Positions 10,113 to 18,831 of a DNA stretch of 64,000 bases are shown piece by piece. A program made the translations under genes and the position numbers. Positions within the stretch are counted from its first letter, which is position 1; every line of letters starts with the position of its first letter. This DNA is from Blastocatellia bacterium (lineage in GTDB: Bacteria; Acidobacteriota; Blastocatellia; HR10; J050). The notes beneath the pieces are model-generated. The model worked only from the letters and a program-made list of their open reading frames with translations, had not been told where the DNA came from and did no database searches. The DNA is taken from NCBI GenBank assembly GCA_025054955.1, contig JANWZE010000133.1:33771-97770 (forward strand), read 5' to 3'.

Positions 10113-10607
10113 ACGCCTGCGGCCAGTTCTCTCAGATAAGCCACAAACTGCTCGATTTCCGAGGTCAATTGGGCACTCACCTGGTTGATCTTTTGGACGA
10201 GCCGGGCAATTCGATCCGGGTCCAGCTCAAGCCCGTAGATGTTTCTGACGACATGGCGGAATCCAAGATATTCTGCAAGTTGTTTTTCTAATGACAGACT
10301 CATCACGGCGGGTCTGACTTGAGGGACATCCAACGCCATGCTTTGAAGAAGTCGAATCTGCCAATCGAACGTGCGTGGCCGACCGCCATTGATCTCCACG
10401 GCAATCTTCTCAAAAAGCCGTTCACAGCCGGTATAAAAAATTATGAAGCTGCAAAGCAGCACTTTCCAGAAAGTGGCCATGATCTTCCGGGGGAGCCGAC
10501 TGCGCTTTTTCCCACACGTGTTGGAGTTCTTGAGCAACTCTGCGCACAAAGCGCAGTTCATCTTCAATCTCTGCAGCCAGTGTCAGCCAGCGTTCATGTT
10601 GCTTCAT
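10094..10607 (-). pseudogene. HepT-like HEPN protein, frameshifted
   Basis: Two overlapping frames together make one HEPN (HepT-like) protein of about 170 residues. The N-terminal part starts at ATG 10607 (MKQHERWLTL) and runs to ALQLHNF; the C-terminal part continues in the next frame with FYTGCERLFEKIA. The switch falls in a run of six A on the + strand (10435-10440), and one A fewer would restore the frame. The C-terminal segment FRHVVRNIYG aligns with the RX4H ribonuclease motif of HEPN toxins, but the histidine codon reads AAC (Asn). So the gene is shifted and also lacks a key catalytic residue. The start overlaps the MNT partner by 14 bp. A sequencing or assembly homopolymer error could explain the shift but not the His-to-Asn change. 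Confidence 0.78.
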
Positions 10608-10821
10608 AGAGCGCCACCCCCTCCGCTTTGATTCGACGCTGAAAATAGCCGTAGCAGCTCTCAAGCGGTTTCAGGTCAACTGGAATATCGGTCAGCTCCC
10701 TCACCTCGGCCAAGGCATGGAAGTATTCTGCTGGGTCTAGCCGTTCGACTGCCAAATCAATATCCGAATCAAGCTGAAGTCGGTCTTTTACAACCGAGCC
10801 AAATAAGATCACCCGTCGCAC
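10594..10821 (-). CDS. MNT-type minimal nucleotidyltransferase antitoxin (MntA-like)
   Basis: A minimal nucleotidyltransferase: LFGSVVKDRLQLDSDIDLAV contains GSX10DXD, the metal- and nucleotide-binding signature of MntA-type antitoxins, which AMPylate and silence HepT/HEPN toxins. The only standard in-frame start is GTG 10821, just before the strand carrying the motif. Homologous-looking sequence (EGWRRRLRQ, then AQRIAQFLAERY) continues in frame up to an ATT at 10933-10935 directly after a TAA. The natural start has therefore either been lost or is a rare ATT. With the shifted toxin gene downstream, the cassette looks to be in decay. Confidence 0.75.
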   Translation of the reverse strand: MRRVILFGSVVKDRLQLDSDIDLAVERLDPAEYFHALAEVRELTDIPVDLKPLESCYGYFQRRIKAEGVALYEAT

Positions 10822-11098
10822 GCGGTATCGTTCAGCCAGAAATTGGGCAATGCGTTGAGCGTAAGCCCACGCTTGCTGCTGGCGTCGCTCGGCGGCTTGC
10901 CGTTTTTGTCGAAGCCGTCGCCGCCAGCCTTCAATTTAGGATTTATATCGTTCGACGTTCGATTCCGACATACACATGCTTATCGTTCCCGCCTGCCTCA
11001 GTGGCCTGGGTTGGGTTTGGATATCGTATTGGCTTCGGACTTGTCGTCACCTTTGCTGTCGCGGCCGTGGCCACTGGTGCCACCGTCAGGCGGGACCC

Positions 11099-13777
11099 TC
11101 AAGCGTTGAGCGATTGAGTCATCATTTTCCGCAGCACTGTTTGCAAGATGCCGCCGTTCCGATAGTAGTCTACTTCGACGCGGCTGTCTGCCCGAGCCAC
11201 AGCCGTGAAAATGATTTCGCTGCCATCGGCGCGTCGCGCTCGAATCGTGATTTCTTTACCCGGCGTCAGCGTGGCTACACCTTCGATGTCGTAGATTTCT
11301 TGACCGGTCAAGCTGAGCGTCTTGTAATTTTCGCCCGGCTTGAATTGGAGCGGCAGCACGCCCATGCCGACAAGATTGCTGCGATGGATGCGTTCGTAAC
11401 TTTCCGCGAGGACGGCTTTCACGCCCAGTAGGAATGTGCCTTTGGCCGCCCAGTCGCGCGAGCTGCCTGCGCCATATTCCTTGCCGGCAATGACCAGCAG
11501 CGGCGTCCTCTCCTGCTGATACCGGAGCGAAGCTTCGTAGATCGTCATCTGCTCGCCGCTGGGCAGATGAATCGTCACGCCGCCTTCCGTGCCGGGGACG
11601 AGCAAATTCCTCAGTCGGATATTGGCGAACGTGCCACGAACCATGACTTCATGATTGCCGCGACGCGCGCCGTAGCTGTTGAAGTCTTTTGGCTCAACGC
11701 CACGCTCGATCAGATAACGGCCAGCCGGTGTCGTAGTGGGAATTGAACCGGCCGGCGAGATATGGTCTGTGGTGACCGAATCGCCGAGCATCACCAACAC
11801 CCGCGCACCGTGAATATCGGCCAGCGGCGCTGGCTCCGGCGTGAGGTTCTGGAAAAACGGCGGTTGTTGAATGTAAGTCGAATCCGCGTCCCACTGGTAG
11901 AGGTCGCCTGTAGGAGCCGGCAATGCCGCCCATTGTTCATCGCCCTGGAAGACGCTTGCATATCGTTCTTGGAACATGGCCGGGCTCAGGACACTGCTCA
12001 TCGTCTGACGAATTTCGTCCTGCGATGGCCAGATGTCGCGTAAGTAGACGGGCTGGCCGTTTTGATCGTGGCCGATAGGCTCGTTGTTCAGATCAATGTT
12101 CACTGTTCCGGCCAGCGCATAGGCGACGACCAGCGGAGGCGACGCTAGGTAACTCATCTTGGCGAGCGGATTGATGCGCCCTTCAAAATTCCTATTGCCG
12201 CTCAACACAGCCGCGACGACCAGGTCGTGTTCTCTGATTGCTTTAGCCACAGGCTCTGGTAGTGGCCCACTGTTGCCGATGCAGGTTGTACACCCATAGC
12301 CGACCAGATGAAATCCCAATGCATCCAGATAGGGCGTCAATCCGGCTTTCTCCAGATAATTCGTCACCACACGTGATCCGGGCGCCAGGCTAGTTTTCAC
12401 GCTCGGCTTGACCTTCAATCCACGCTCGACAGCTTTCTTGGCCAGCAATCCGGCACCGAGCATCACCGATGGATTCGATGTGTTAGTGCAACTGGTAATC
12501 GCTGCAATGACCACTGAACCATCCGTCAGTGTATCTTTGTTACCGTTCATCTGAACCTCAATCTGAGGCGATGTGGCACGGTTTTTCAGGAACGTCGGGA
12601 GCACCTCGTGCACCGACGATTTCATGTTGCGCAGCGGCACACGATCCTGAGGCCGGCGCGGCCCAGCGAGCGATGGTTCAACAGTGTTCATGTCTAGTTC
12701 AATTGTGTCGCTGAACATCGGGTCTGACATCTGATCGGTGCGCCAGAGTCCTTGCTCTTTGCAATAGCGTTCGACCAGATCAATCAGCTCATGACTTCGT
12801 CCGGTCAAGCGCAGGTAATTGAGCGTTTCGTCATCAACCGGGAAGAAGCCCATCGTCGCGCCGTATTCCGGCGCCATGTTAGCCACGGTGGCGCGGTCGG
12901 CCAGACTCAACCGGCTCAAGCCCGGCCCGTAGAATTCGACGAACTTGCCGACAACACCCTTCTGGCGCAACATCTGGGTGACGGTCAGTACCAGATCGGT
13001 GGCGGTCGCCCCTTGCGGCAATTCGCCGGTGAGCTTGAAGCCCACGACTTCAGGGATGAGCATGTAAAGCGGCTGAGCCAGCATGCAGGCCTCAGCCTCG
13101 ATGCCGCCGACACCCCAGCCGAGCACGCCCAGTCCATTAATCATCGTCGTATGCGAGTCAGTGCCCACGAGCGTATCAGGGAAGGCCACCATCCGGCCAT
13201 CCAGATGGCGGAGCTGGACGACGCTGGCCAGGTATTCTAAATTCACTTGGTGCACAATGCCCGTGCCCGGCGGAACCACGCGGAATCCCTCGAAGGCTTG
13301 CTGCGCCCAACGCAAGAACATGTAGCGTTCGCGATTGCGTTCGTATTCCAACTTCACGTTCGCTTGGAAGGCTGTCGCTGAGCCAAAGAAATCAACTTGA
13401 ACCGAGTGATCAATCACCAAATCAACCGGCACGACCGGATTGATGCGTTTCGGGTCGCCGCCAAGTTGGTGCACGGCGGTCCGCATCGCTGCTAAATCGG
13501 CAACGCAGGGCACACCGGTGAAATCTTGCAGAATGACACGTGCCGGGATAAATGGGATCTCGCGCGCCTCAGGCTGAGGTTGCCAGCGCGCTAATGCAGT
13601 GACGTCATCTTCGGTGACCAGATGACCATCACAATTTCGTAGAACATTCTCCAGAAGAATTTTGATTGAGATGGGCAGGCGCCCCAGATCGGACAAGCCC
13701 AGCTCCGTTAGGCGATGAAGACGGTAGTAATGAATCGAACCATGCAAAACTGCGAGTGCGTCAAACGGGTTATGCAT
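11099..13777 (-). CDS. acnA: Aconitate hydratase (AcnA type)
   Basis: An 892-residue [4Fe-4S] enzyme that interconverts citrate and isocitrate in the TCA cycle. Cluster ligands are seen in TSCTNTSNP and [12 protein letters not shown], the three cysteines of the family. Active-site segments include [15 protein letters not shown] and the C-terminal swivel domain with [13 protein letters not shown]. Length and order match the monomeric AcnA/IRP group rather than AcnB. ATG 13777 is preceded by GGGAGGTTATAAAA; the frame extends to 13891 but without family residues. It stands alone with no TCA neighbours. Confidence 0.96.
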   Translation of the reverse strand: MHNPFDALAVLHGSIHYYRLHRLTELGLSDLGRLPISIKILLENVLRNCDGHLVTEDDVTALARWQPQPEAREIPFIPARVILQDFTGVPCVADLAAMRTAVHQLGGDPKRINPVVPVDLVIDHSVQVDFFGSATAFQANVKLEYERNRERYMFLRWAQQAFEGFRVVPPGTGIVHQVNLEYLASVVQLRHLDGRMVAFPDTLVGTDSHTTMINGLGVLGWGVGGIEAEACMLAQPLYMLIPEVVGFKLTGELPQGATATDLVLTVTQMLRQKGVVGKFVEFYGPGLSRLSLADRATVANMAPEYGATMGFFPVDDETLNYLRLTGRSHELIDLVERYCKEQGLWRTDQMSDPMFSDTIELDMNTVEPSLAGPRRPQDRVPLRNMKSSVHEVLPTFLKNRATSPQIEVQMNGNKDTLTDGSVVIAAITSCTNTSNPSVMLGAGLLAKKAVERGLKVKPSVKTSLAPGSRVVTNYLEKAGLTPYLDALGFHLVGYGCTTCIGNSGPLPEPVAKAIREHDLVVAAVLSGNRNFEGRINPLAKMSYLASPPLVVAYALAGTVNIDLNNEPIGHDQNGQPVYLRDIWPSQDEIRQTMSSVLSPAMFQERYASVFQGDEQWAALPAPTGDLYQWDADSTYIQQPPFFQNLTPEPAPLADIHGARVLVMLGDSVTTDHISPAGSIPTTTPAGRYLIERGVEPKDFNSYGARRGNHEVMVRGTFANIRLRNLLVPGTEGGVTIHLPSGEQMTIYEASLRYQQERTPLLVIAGKEYGAGSSRDWAAKGTFLLGVKAVLAESYERIHRSNLVGMGVLPLQFKPGENYKTLSLTGQEIYDIEGVATLTPGKEITIRARRADGSEIIFTAVARADSRVEVDYYRNGGILQTVLRKMMTQSLNA

Positions 13778-14239
13778 TTTTATAACCTCCCATTGGTTAT
13801 TCGTCAGTTGTTGGAGTAAACGTAAAGTAGCACAAATCAGCGGCGATGTCATCGGAACAACGCCCGCTTGCAAGCGCGTGCAACGAACCAATAACGTGAT
13901 GCTGCGCGGTCAACGCGCTGGAGACCACGGCCGCCTCGCCTCCTCCGACCCTTTTGATCTGCGAGACTCATGCTTCCTGATGAAAAAGTTTTTTGTCGGC
14001 GTGAAGGATTTTTCCCGTTGATTTACGTCTTTTATGACGAGGGCAGAACATGCGCTCACATGTTCCGATGGAGCTTCTTGTGAGAGAACTGAAGGCCAAC
14101 CAGCCGCCAAACGACGCGAGTGCTTGCCGGTCATCCACCGCGTTTATTTGGATTTTGGATGAAACAGGGAGCAGATATGAAAAGGGGAGCAGGTTTGACT
14201 GACATCAAATCGAAGTTGGGATGAAACAAGGGAGCAGAT
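13778..14239. other. Intergenic region with start-site duplications of the EEP gene
   Basis: No convincing gene. The right end carries three related segments: 14159-14180, 14184-14212 and 14221-14258. Each contains GGGAGCAG, and the last two are followed by TGACTGACATCAAA. The third is the true ribosome site and start of the nuclease gene; the first two look like local copies of that start region. The rest is unique and unexplained. Confidence 0.6.
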
Positions 14240-15316
14240 ATGACTGACATCAAAGTCGCATTCTGGAATTTGCAAAATCTGTTTGACATCACAGCATCGC
14301 CAATCGCCGCGGACATGGAATTTACGCCGGCTCACGGGTGGACTCAAGCCGCGCTCGACGCCAAAATCAACAACCTCGCCCAGATCATCAATCTCATGCA
14401 CGGCGGGCAAGGGCCGGATTTGCTCGGGATATGCGAGATTGAGAATGAAGCGTTGGTCAACCGGTTGATTGCGGCGACCGGTCGGACCGACCTCAAGGTT
14501 GCCGCCTACCAGGATAGCCCTGATATTCGCGGGATTGATGTCTCACTGATTTACTCCGATCGAGTCTTTCAACAGGATCAAGGAGCTGCCAGTCACCTTG
14601 TGCACCTGCGCTATCCGACCCGTGATATTTTTGAAGTGCCGCTAACGGTCAAAGCGAATCAAGCCAAGCTGCGCGTCTTGGTGAACCATTGGCCGTCGCG
14701 CCGACAGGGTCGGTGGGAGACCGAGCCACTGCGGATCACCGTGGCTGAACATTGTGGTCGGCTGATTGATCAATATCTAAAACTAAAGCGCGACGATTTC
14801 CTCGCGTTGCCCAATACGCCAGCCAGTCTGACTCATTTGAACACACTGTGGAACCGAAATGTGATTGTCATGGGAGATTTCAACGACGAGCCGTTTGATC
14901 GAAGTCTGCTTGAATATCTGCAAGCGACCAAAGACCTCGATCTGCTCGAAGAGGCTATCAAAAAGGGCAGCGGCGGCAATCAAATTCCTACAGCCAAGAC
15001 CTATCTTGGCAAGAAAGCGTACTTGTTTAACTGTATGTGGGCGAGCTTGGGTCAATCTGACACAGGTTCGTTTTATTTCGGTGGCGATCAGGATACGCCG
15101 AAGCCATCACATACGATGAACCTGTTGGATCAGTTCATCATCTCGCGTGGGTTGTATTATGGCGAACAAGGGTTGAAGTTGAATCTGCCGTCAGTGGAGA
15201 TTTTCACGCCGCCGATGATGACCACGCCAAGCGGTCGTCCGCGACCATTTGATCGCCATACAAAGAAAGGCTACAGCGACCACTTTCCAATCCAGTGTGT
15301 GATCCAGATTGTGTAA
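14240..15316 (+). CDS. Endonuclease/exonuclease/phosphatase-fold protein
   Basis: A 358-residue Mg-dependent EEP-fold hydrolase. The family blocks are in order: KVAFWNLQNLFD at the N-terminus, LGICEIENE with the metal-binding Glu, VMGDFNDEPFD with the Asp/Asn pair, and GYSDHFPIQC with the catalytic DH near the C-terminus. Relatives cut DNA, RNA, phosphoinositides or sphingomyelin, so the substrate is open. There is no signal peptide. The start follows AAGGGAGCAGAT. It is the first of four co-oriented genes (nuclease-like, M4 protease, emfourin-like, hydrolase), although 184 bp separate it from the protease. Confidence 0.82.
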   Translation: MTDIKVAFWNLQNLFDITASPIAADMEFTPAHGWTQAALDAKINNLAQIINLMHGGQGPDLLGICEIENEALVNRLIAATGRTDLKVAAYQDSPDIRGIDVSLIYSDRVFQQDQGAASHLVHLRYPTRDIFEVPLTVKANQAKLRVLVNHWPSRRQGRWETEPLRITVAEHCGRLIDQYLKLKRDDFLALPNTPASLTHLNTLWNRNVIVMGDFNDEPFDRSLLEYLQATKDLDLLEEAIKKGSGGNQIPTAKTYLGKKAYLFNCMWASLGQSDTGSFYFGGDQDTPKPSHTMNLLDQFIISRGLYYGEQGLKLNLPSVEIFTPPMMTTPSGRPRPFDRHTKKGYSDHFPIQCVIQIV

Positions 15317-15402
15317 GTGAGTCACCAGCGGGGCCTTCCCAGTGGCACTGGCAATCCGCGTAAGGCGGTTGATCCAGGCCATGTGAGCTGAGTCACCAGC
15401 GG
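15301..15402. repeat. Direct repeat pair, about 31 nt, offset 70-71 bp
   Basis: Bases 15301-15331, which include the stop codon of the EEP gene, resemble 15371-15402. The starts (GATCCAG) and ends (GAGTCACCAGCGG) are identical, with a diverged centre and a 1-nt indel. Confidence 0.65.
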
Positions 15403-15500
15403 ATGATTTGGCGCTACCCTGCATCTCTATGGCACGAAGCATTTCACTTGGCATGCTGACTATCAGCGCTTACTGTCCAAACAAATCCCAAGGAGGAACT

Positions 15501-16550
15501 ATGCAGAGCAGTCGCACTCCATTTCATTGTTTCGTTCCACCGCACATCCTCGATCACATGATCGAATCACCAGACCCGCAGATTCGCCGCCAGGCCGTTG
15601 ATACCATCGCGGTGGGAGCAGAAGCGCGAGCCATGCGGGCAACCTTACGTACGCTGCCGATCATGGCTGCGATTCCTTCACCGGCAGCGACCAAGTATCG
15701 TCTGATATATGACATGAAGCAAAAGCGGTCTCCACTGCCCGGCAAGTTGGCGCGGTCTGAGGGAGAGCGGAAAGTGAAAGATCAGGCTGTCAATGAGGCT
15801 TACAACAACGCGGGGCACGCTTACGATTTTTACAAGAAAGTATTCAATCGGAATTCAATTGACGACCAGGGGATGGCGCTAATCGCATGTGTGCACTACG
15901 GTCGCCGTATCAATAACGCGTTTTGGAATGGCGAGCAGATGCTTTACGGCGATGGCGATGGAACCATCTTCGTTGGGTTCACCAAGTCATTGGATGTAGC
16001 TGGCCATGAAATGACGCATGGCGTCCTGATGTATGAATGCAATCTGATTTACCAGGGCGAGCCGGGCGCGCTTAACGAGCATTTCGCCGATGTGATGGGC
16101 ACGCTGATCGAACAGTGGCGCAGGAAAGAAACGGTCGAGCAGGCCAACTGGCTCATCGGTGATGAAATCATGGGGCCTGGCGTCACGGCCAAGGCGATCC
16201 GAACTATGAAAGCTGAGAGAGCTTACGAGAATGATCCGATCCTGGGCACTGACCCACAGCCCAAACACATCAAGCACAAATACACTGGACAAGCTGACAA
16301 CGGCGGTGTACATATCAACTCCGGCATTCCCAATCATGCTTTTTACCGAGTGGCGATCGAGCTGGGTGGGTATGCCTGGGAAAAAGCCGGCTCGATCTGG
16401 TACAAAACAATGAGAAAGCTACACGCCAAAAGCAATTTCCAAGAAGCCGCTCAAACCACTTATCTGGTGGCAGGGGCAGACTACGGCAGGGGCAGTAAAG
16501 AACAAAAGGCAGTGAAAGCCGCTTGGGCGGCTGTAGGGATTTACGTGTGA
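15501..16550 (+). CDS. Protealysin-like M4 metalloprotease
   Basis: A 349-residue thermolysin-family (M4) zinc peptidase. The motif HEMTH is at residues 169-173 (two zinc ligands and the catalytic Glu), the third ligand Glu193 lies in ALNEHFADVMG, and the catalytic His is in SGIPNHAFY. There is no signal peptide and only a short N-terminal segment of about 55 residues with CFVPPHILDHM, which resembles the short propeptide of protealysin-like proteases rather than the long thermolysin prosequence. Protealysin relatives can act inside the cell or leave by unknown routes. ATG 15501 follows AAGGAGGAACT. The next gene, 33 bp downstream, looks like its dedicated inhibitor, an arrangement known for protealysin and emfourin in Serratia. 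Confidence 0.88.
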   Translation: MQSSRTPFHCFVPPHILDHMIESPDPQIRRQAVDTIAVGAEARAMRATLRTLPIMAAIPSPAATKYRLIYDMKQKRSPLPGKLARSEGERKVKDQAVNEAYNNAGHAYDFYKKVFNRNSIDDQGMALIACVHYGRRINNAFWNGEQMLYGDGDGTIFVGFTKSLDVAGHEMTHGVLMYECNLIYQGEPGALNEHFADVMGTLIEQWRRKETVEQANWLIGDEIMGPGVTAKAIRTMKAERAYENDPILGTDPQPKHIKHKYTGQADNGGVHINSGIPNHAFYRVAIELGGYAWEKAGSIWYKTMRKLHAKSNFQEAAQTTYLVAGADYGRGSKEQKAVKAAWAAVGIYV

Positions 16551-16583
16551 CCGTTTGCGGTCACTGACACACAAGGTGAAGCG

Positions 16584-16886
16584 ATGAAGGTGACTTTCCG
16601 ACAATCTGGGGGCTTTGCAGGGCTGACCATGGAATGCGAGCTGGACACAAACCAGTTGCCCGGCGATGAGGCCAAAACGCTGCGCTCGCTGGTCAAGCGG
16701 AGTAAGCTGGAGACAATCAAAAAAGCTCGACCGGCTAAAACCCCTGACGCGATGACCTACGAACTGACGGTCGAAACGAGCGAAGGTCTCTATCATGTTT
16801 CCTTCGATGACCTGAACGTGCCTCAGGCCGTCGAACCGCTGCTCAGTTTTTTGCAGCGTCGAGCCAAGCCCCGTCCGCCGAGATAA
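16584..16886 (+). CDS. Emfourin-like inhibitor of the M4 protease
   Basis: A 100-residue soluble protein without signal peptide, starting MKVTFRQSGGFAGLTM. The opening strand, the SGGFAG turn and the following acidic segment match what I recall of emfourin, the slow-binding proteinaceous inhibitor of protealysin-like proteases. Its position 33 bp after an M4 protease gene is the typical context. The ribosome site AAGGTGA lies just before ATG 16584. Assignment rests on recall of the family plus context; if wrong, it would be a small conserved partner of unknown role. Confidence 0.72.
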   Translation: MKVTFRQSGGFAGLTMECELDTNQLPGDEAKTLRSLVKRSKLETIKKARPAKTPDAMTYELTVETSEGLYHVSFDDLNVPQAVEPLLSFLQRRAKPRPPR

Positions 16887-16997
16887 GGCTGCTCAGTGTT
16901 GGTTTACCACGTCGGCGCTCCGCCGGTGCCGGTAGTGGTGTTTTTGCAGTCTGCAAGTCGTTCCCTCTTGTCGCTTGGTTGTATTGAGGAACAAGTG

Positions 16998-18206
16998 ATG
17001 AAGCAGTCAGATCTTCGCCGATTCAAAGACCTTCCACCAAAACGACGCGCGTTGCAGGCGCTCCTGTTCGGCGCTGAACTTCATAAAGCACGCCCAAAGA
17101 AAATGGCGAAAGGTCAATTGCCGCACGCGTTGAAGACTGACGCGCTTGGCGTCGCCGGTCCTGTGCTGGAAAAATTGCATGGCGTGGCCAGGCCGGTGAC
17201 GAAGACGGCCCCGACGCTGCATGGCATACTGAAGAAGAAGGCGACGAAGAAAGCTAGCGATGTCGTCTTGTCGCCGCGCGAGCGAAAAGCGCACGCGATA
17301 GCCGCGCTGCGAAAAACCAAAGGAGAGACCATCCACGACGTGGCATTGCGCCAGTTGGCCGTCGGCATGTTTGATCGTGATCCGCTGGCTCGCGCCTGCG
17401 CCGCCTATGCCTACTGGCAGGCCACGCAGGCTGATCACGTCGTTGTTCCTATCTTGCGGAAGGTCTTGAAGGAAAGTAAAACGCTGGAGGAATTCGAGGT
17501 CGCGGCGCATTGTCTGGCCAAGATCAATCCCAAGCTCGTGAAGCGATACATGGGGCCGGCCAGATACGACAAGCCGGTGAAGATGAAGCGTCGAGTCAAA
17601 GCTTTGACAGCAACCATCCCCGCTTCTATGACAGTCATCATTCACGGCACGTTCGCTGCTCCGCAAGACGACGACACGAGACCGCGATGGTACGCTCCCG
17701 GTGGCGATTTTCACCAGTACGTCAAGCAGCATCTTTACGCCGATGTGTACAGCGGCGCCGATTATTTCTTCTGGAGTGGGCGCTACGCAGCCACCGAGAC
17801 CGGCCTGCGCAATATCTGGAGAGAAGCGGCCAAGAAGCTCCTCCAGTGGTGTCAGGCTCACCCGGCGCAGATGTACCGGTTCCTGGCGCACAGCCACGGC
17901 GCCAATGTGGTCAATATGGCGACGGCGATAGGACTGCAAGCCTGTACGTTGATCCATCTGAGTCCGCCGGTGCGGCCTGACCTGCTGCCGGTCATGGCGA
18001 ACATCTCTAGCCGACGCTTCTTCACAATTCGACCTCGAATTGATCTGGTGGTGACCATTGACGGCGGGTGGCAGGATTACAAGAACACGTCGGTCAAGAC
18101 GTTCGAGACTCGCAAAATTTGTTCACTGATTGGCCATGATGATTCTCATGATCCGACCATCTGGCAGCAAAAAGCGATGCCGCAACTGATCCAAGGTGTT
18201 TGCTAG
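16998..18206 (+). CDS. Alpha/beta hydrolase with long basic N-terminal extension
   Basis: A 402-residue protein in two parts. Residues 1-205 are rich in Lys, Arg and Ala, largely helical, with a HEAT-like look (ARACAAYAYWQATQ, then EEFEVAAHCLAKINPK). From about residue 212 comes an alpha/beta hydrolase core: the HG oxyanion strand MTVIIHGTF and the nucleophile elbow LAHSHGANVV, a variant GxSxG with Ala at the first position. A candidate histidine lies in LIGHDDSHDPT near the C-terminus. There is no signal peptide. The start at ATG 16998 is supported by GAGGA 7 bp upstream. It follows the emfourin-like gene by 111 bp. An esterase or lipase activity is likely; the substrate is unknown. Confidence 0.68.
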   Translation: MKQSDLRRFKDLPPKRRALQALLFGAELHKARPKKMAKGQLPHALKTDALGVAGPVLEKLHGVARPVTKTAPTLHGILKKKATKKASDVVLSPRERKAHAIAALRKTKGETIHDVALRQLAVGMFDRDPLARACAAYAYWQATQADHVVVPILRKVLKESKTLEEFEVAAHCLAKINPKLVKRYMGPARYDKPVKMKRRVKALTATIPASMTVIIHGTFAAPQDDDTRPRWYAPGGDFHQYVKQHLYADVYSGADYFFWSGRYAATETGLRNIWREAAKKLLQWCQAHPAQMYRFLAHSHGANVVNMATAIGLQACTLIHLSPPVRPDLLPVMANISSRRFFTIRPRIDLVVTIDGGWQDYKNTSVKTFETRKICSLIGHDDSHDPTIWQQKAMPQLIQGVC

Positions 18207-18280
18207 GAGAATCGCCCGCGAGTTCCCGATCGTCACGACGGATGAAAAGTTTGTGGGAACCGTCACTGCCCAACCCCACC

Positions 18281-18418
18281 GCGCCTTGAGGAGGCGCCAC
18301 CGCTGCTGCATCGGCTCGTTCATGCTGTCCAATCGCTGGCTACGAACACGCCCGTCTCTGCGCGTCTGCAACGCGCCACTGCTGCTCGCGCGGCTGTTGC
18401 GGGACGTTGCACGTCTGG
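18281..18418. repeat. Partial copy of palindrome-bounded intergenic element
   Basis: The left boundary palindrome is missing. The internal hairpin GCGCCT/AGGCGC (18281-18297), the conserved GCGTCTGCAACGCGCCAC segment and the right-hand boundary GACGTTGCACGTC (ending near 18418) match the copies at 30990-31171 and 63323-63507. Confidence 0.75.
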
Positions 18419-18540
18419 CAACGTTGTCCGGGGCCGCTTGCACGGCCTCCGAATCCTAACCAACCATCATGACGGTGTCATAGAAATTGGCACGGCAAAT
18501 CGGAGCGTGCGGCTTGGGAATTCTGCTCCTGCTCTCCATG

Positions 18541-18640
18541 TCGCTTCATCAAACATGGCCTTTCTTCGGGCAATGGCACTAAATTGGTCACCTTGGTGGA
18601 CTCCTCATACCGAGGGCGGTTCGCTTCATCAAACATGGCC
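18541..18640. repeat. Direct repeat pair, 20 nt, offset 80 bp
   Basis: Bases 18541-18560 and 18621-18640 are identical (TCGCTTCATCAAACATGGCC), and similarity continues weakly for about ten bases. Confidence 0.8.
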
Positions 18641-18831
18641 CTTTTTCCGGACTACTGGTATCAACCTCATCAATTGGCTACAACCGGCGCCGGTGGTGCT
18701 GCTGTGTGACGAAATGGGCACAAACTGGCTGGGCGCGGGCGGCACAGGCCGTGACCGGTTCAACGCGCTCAGAATCATTCAATTTTCCGGGGCCTGAGCA
18801 CGCGCTGGTCAAGGCTCAGCAGCATAGGAGT

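Larger units (their letters stand above)
18207..18831. other. Intergenic region with dispersed repeats
   Basis: No gene. The left part (18281-18418) is a partial copy of the palindrome-bounded element seen whole at 31.0 and 63.4 kb. The middle carries a direct repeat pair (18541-18560 and 18621-18640). The remainder to the TPR gene shows no recognisable coding signal. Confidence 0.7.

Noticed and set aside
17007..17957. 316-codon open frame on the minus strand
   Set aside because: Antisense to the alpha/beta hydrolase, which has a good ribosome site and the AHSHG elbow.
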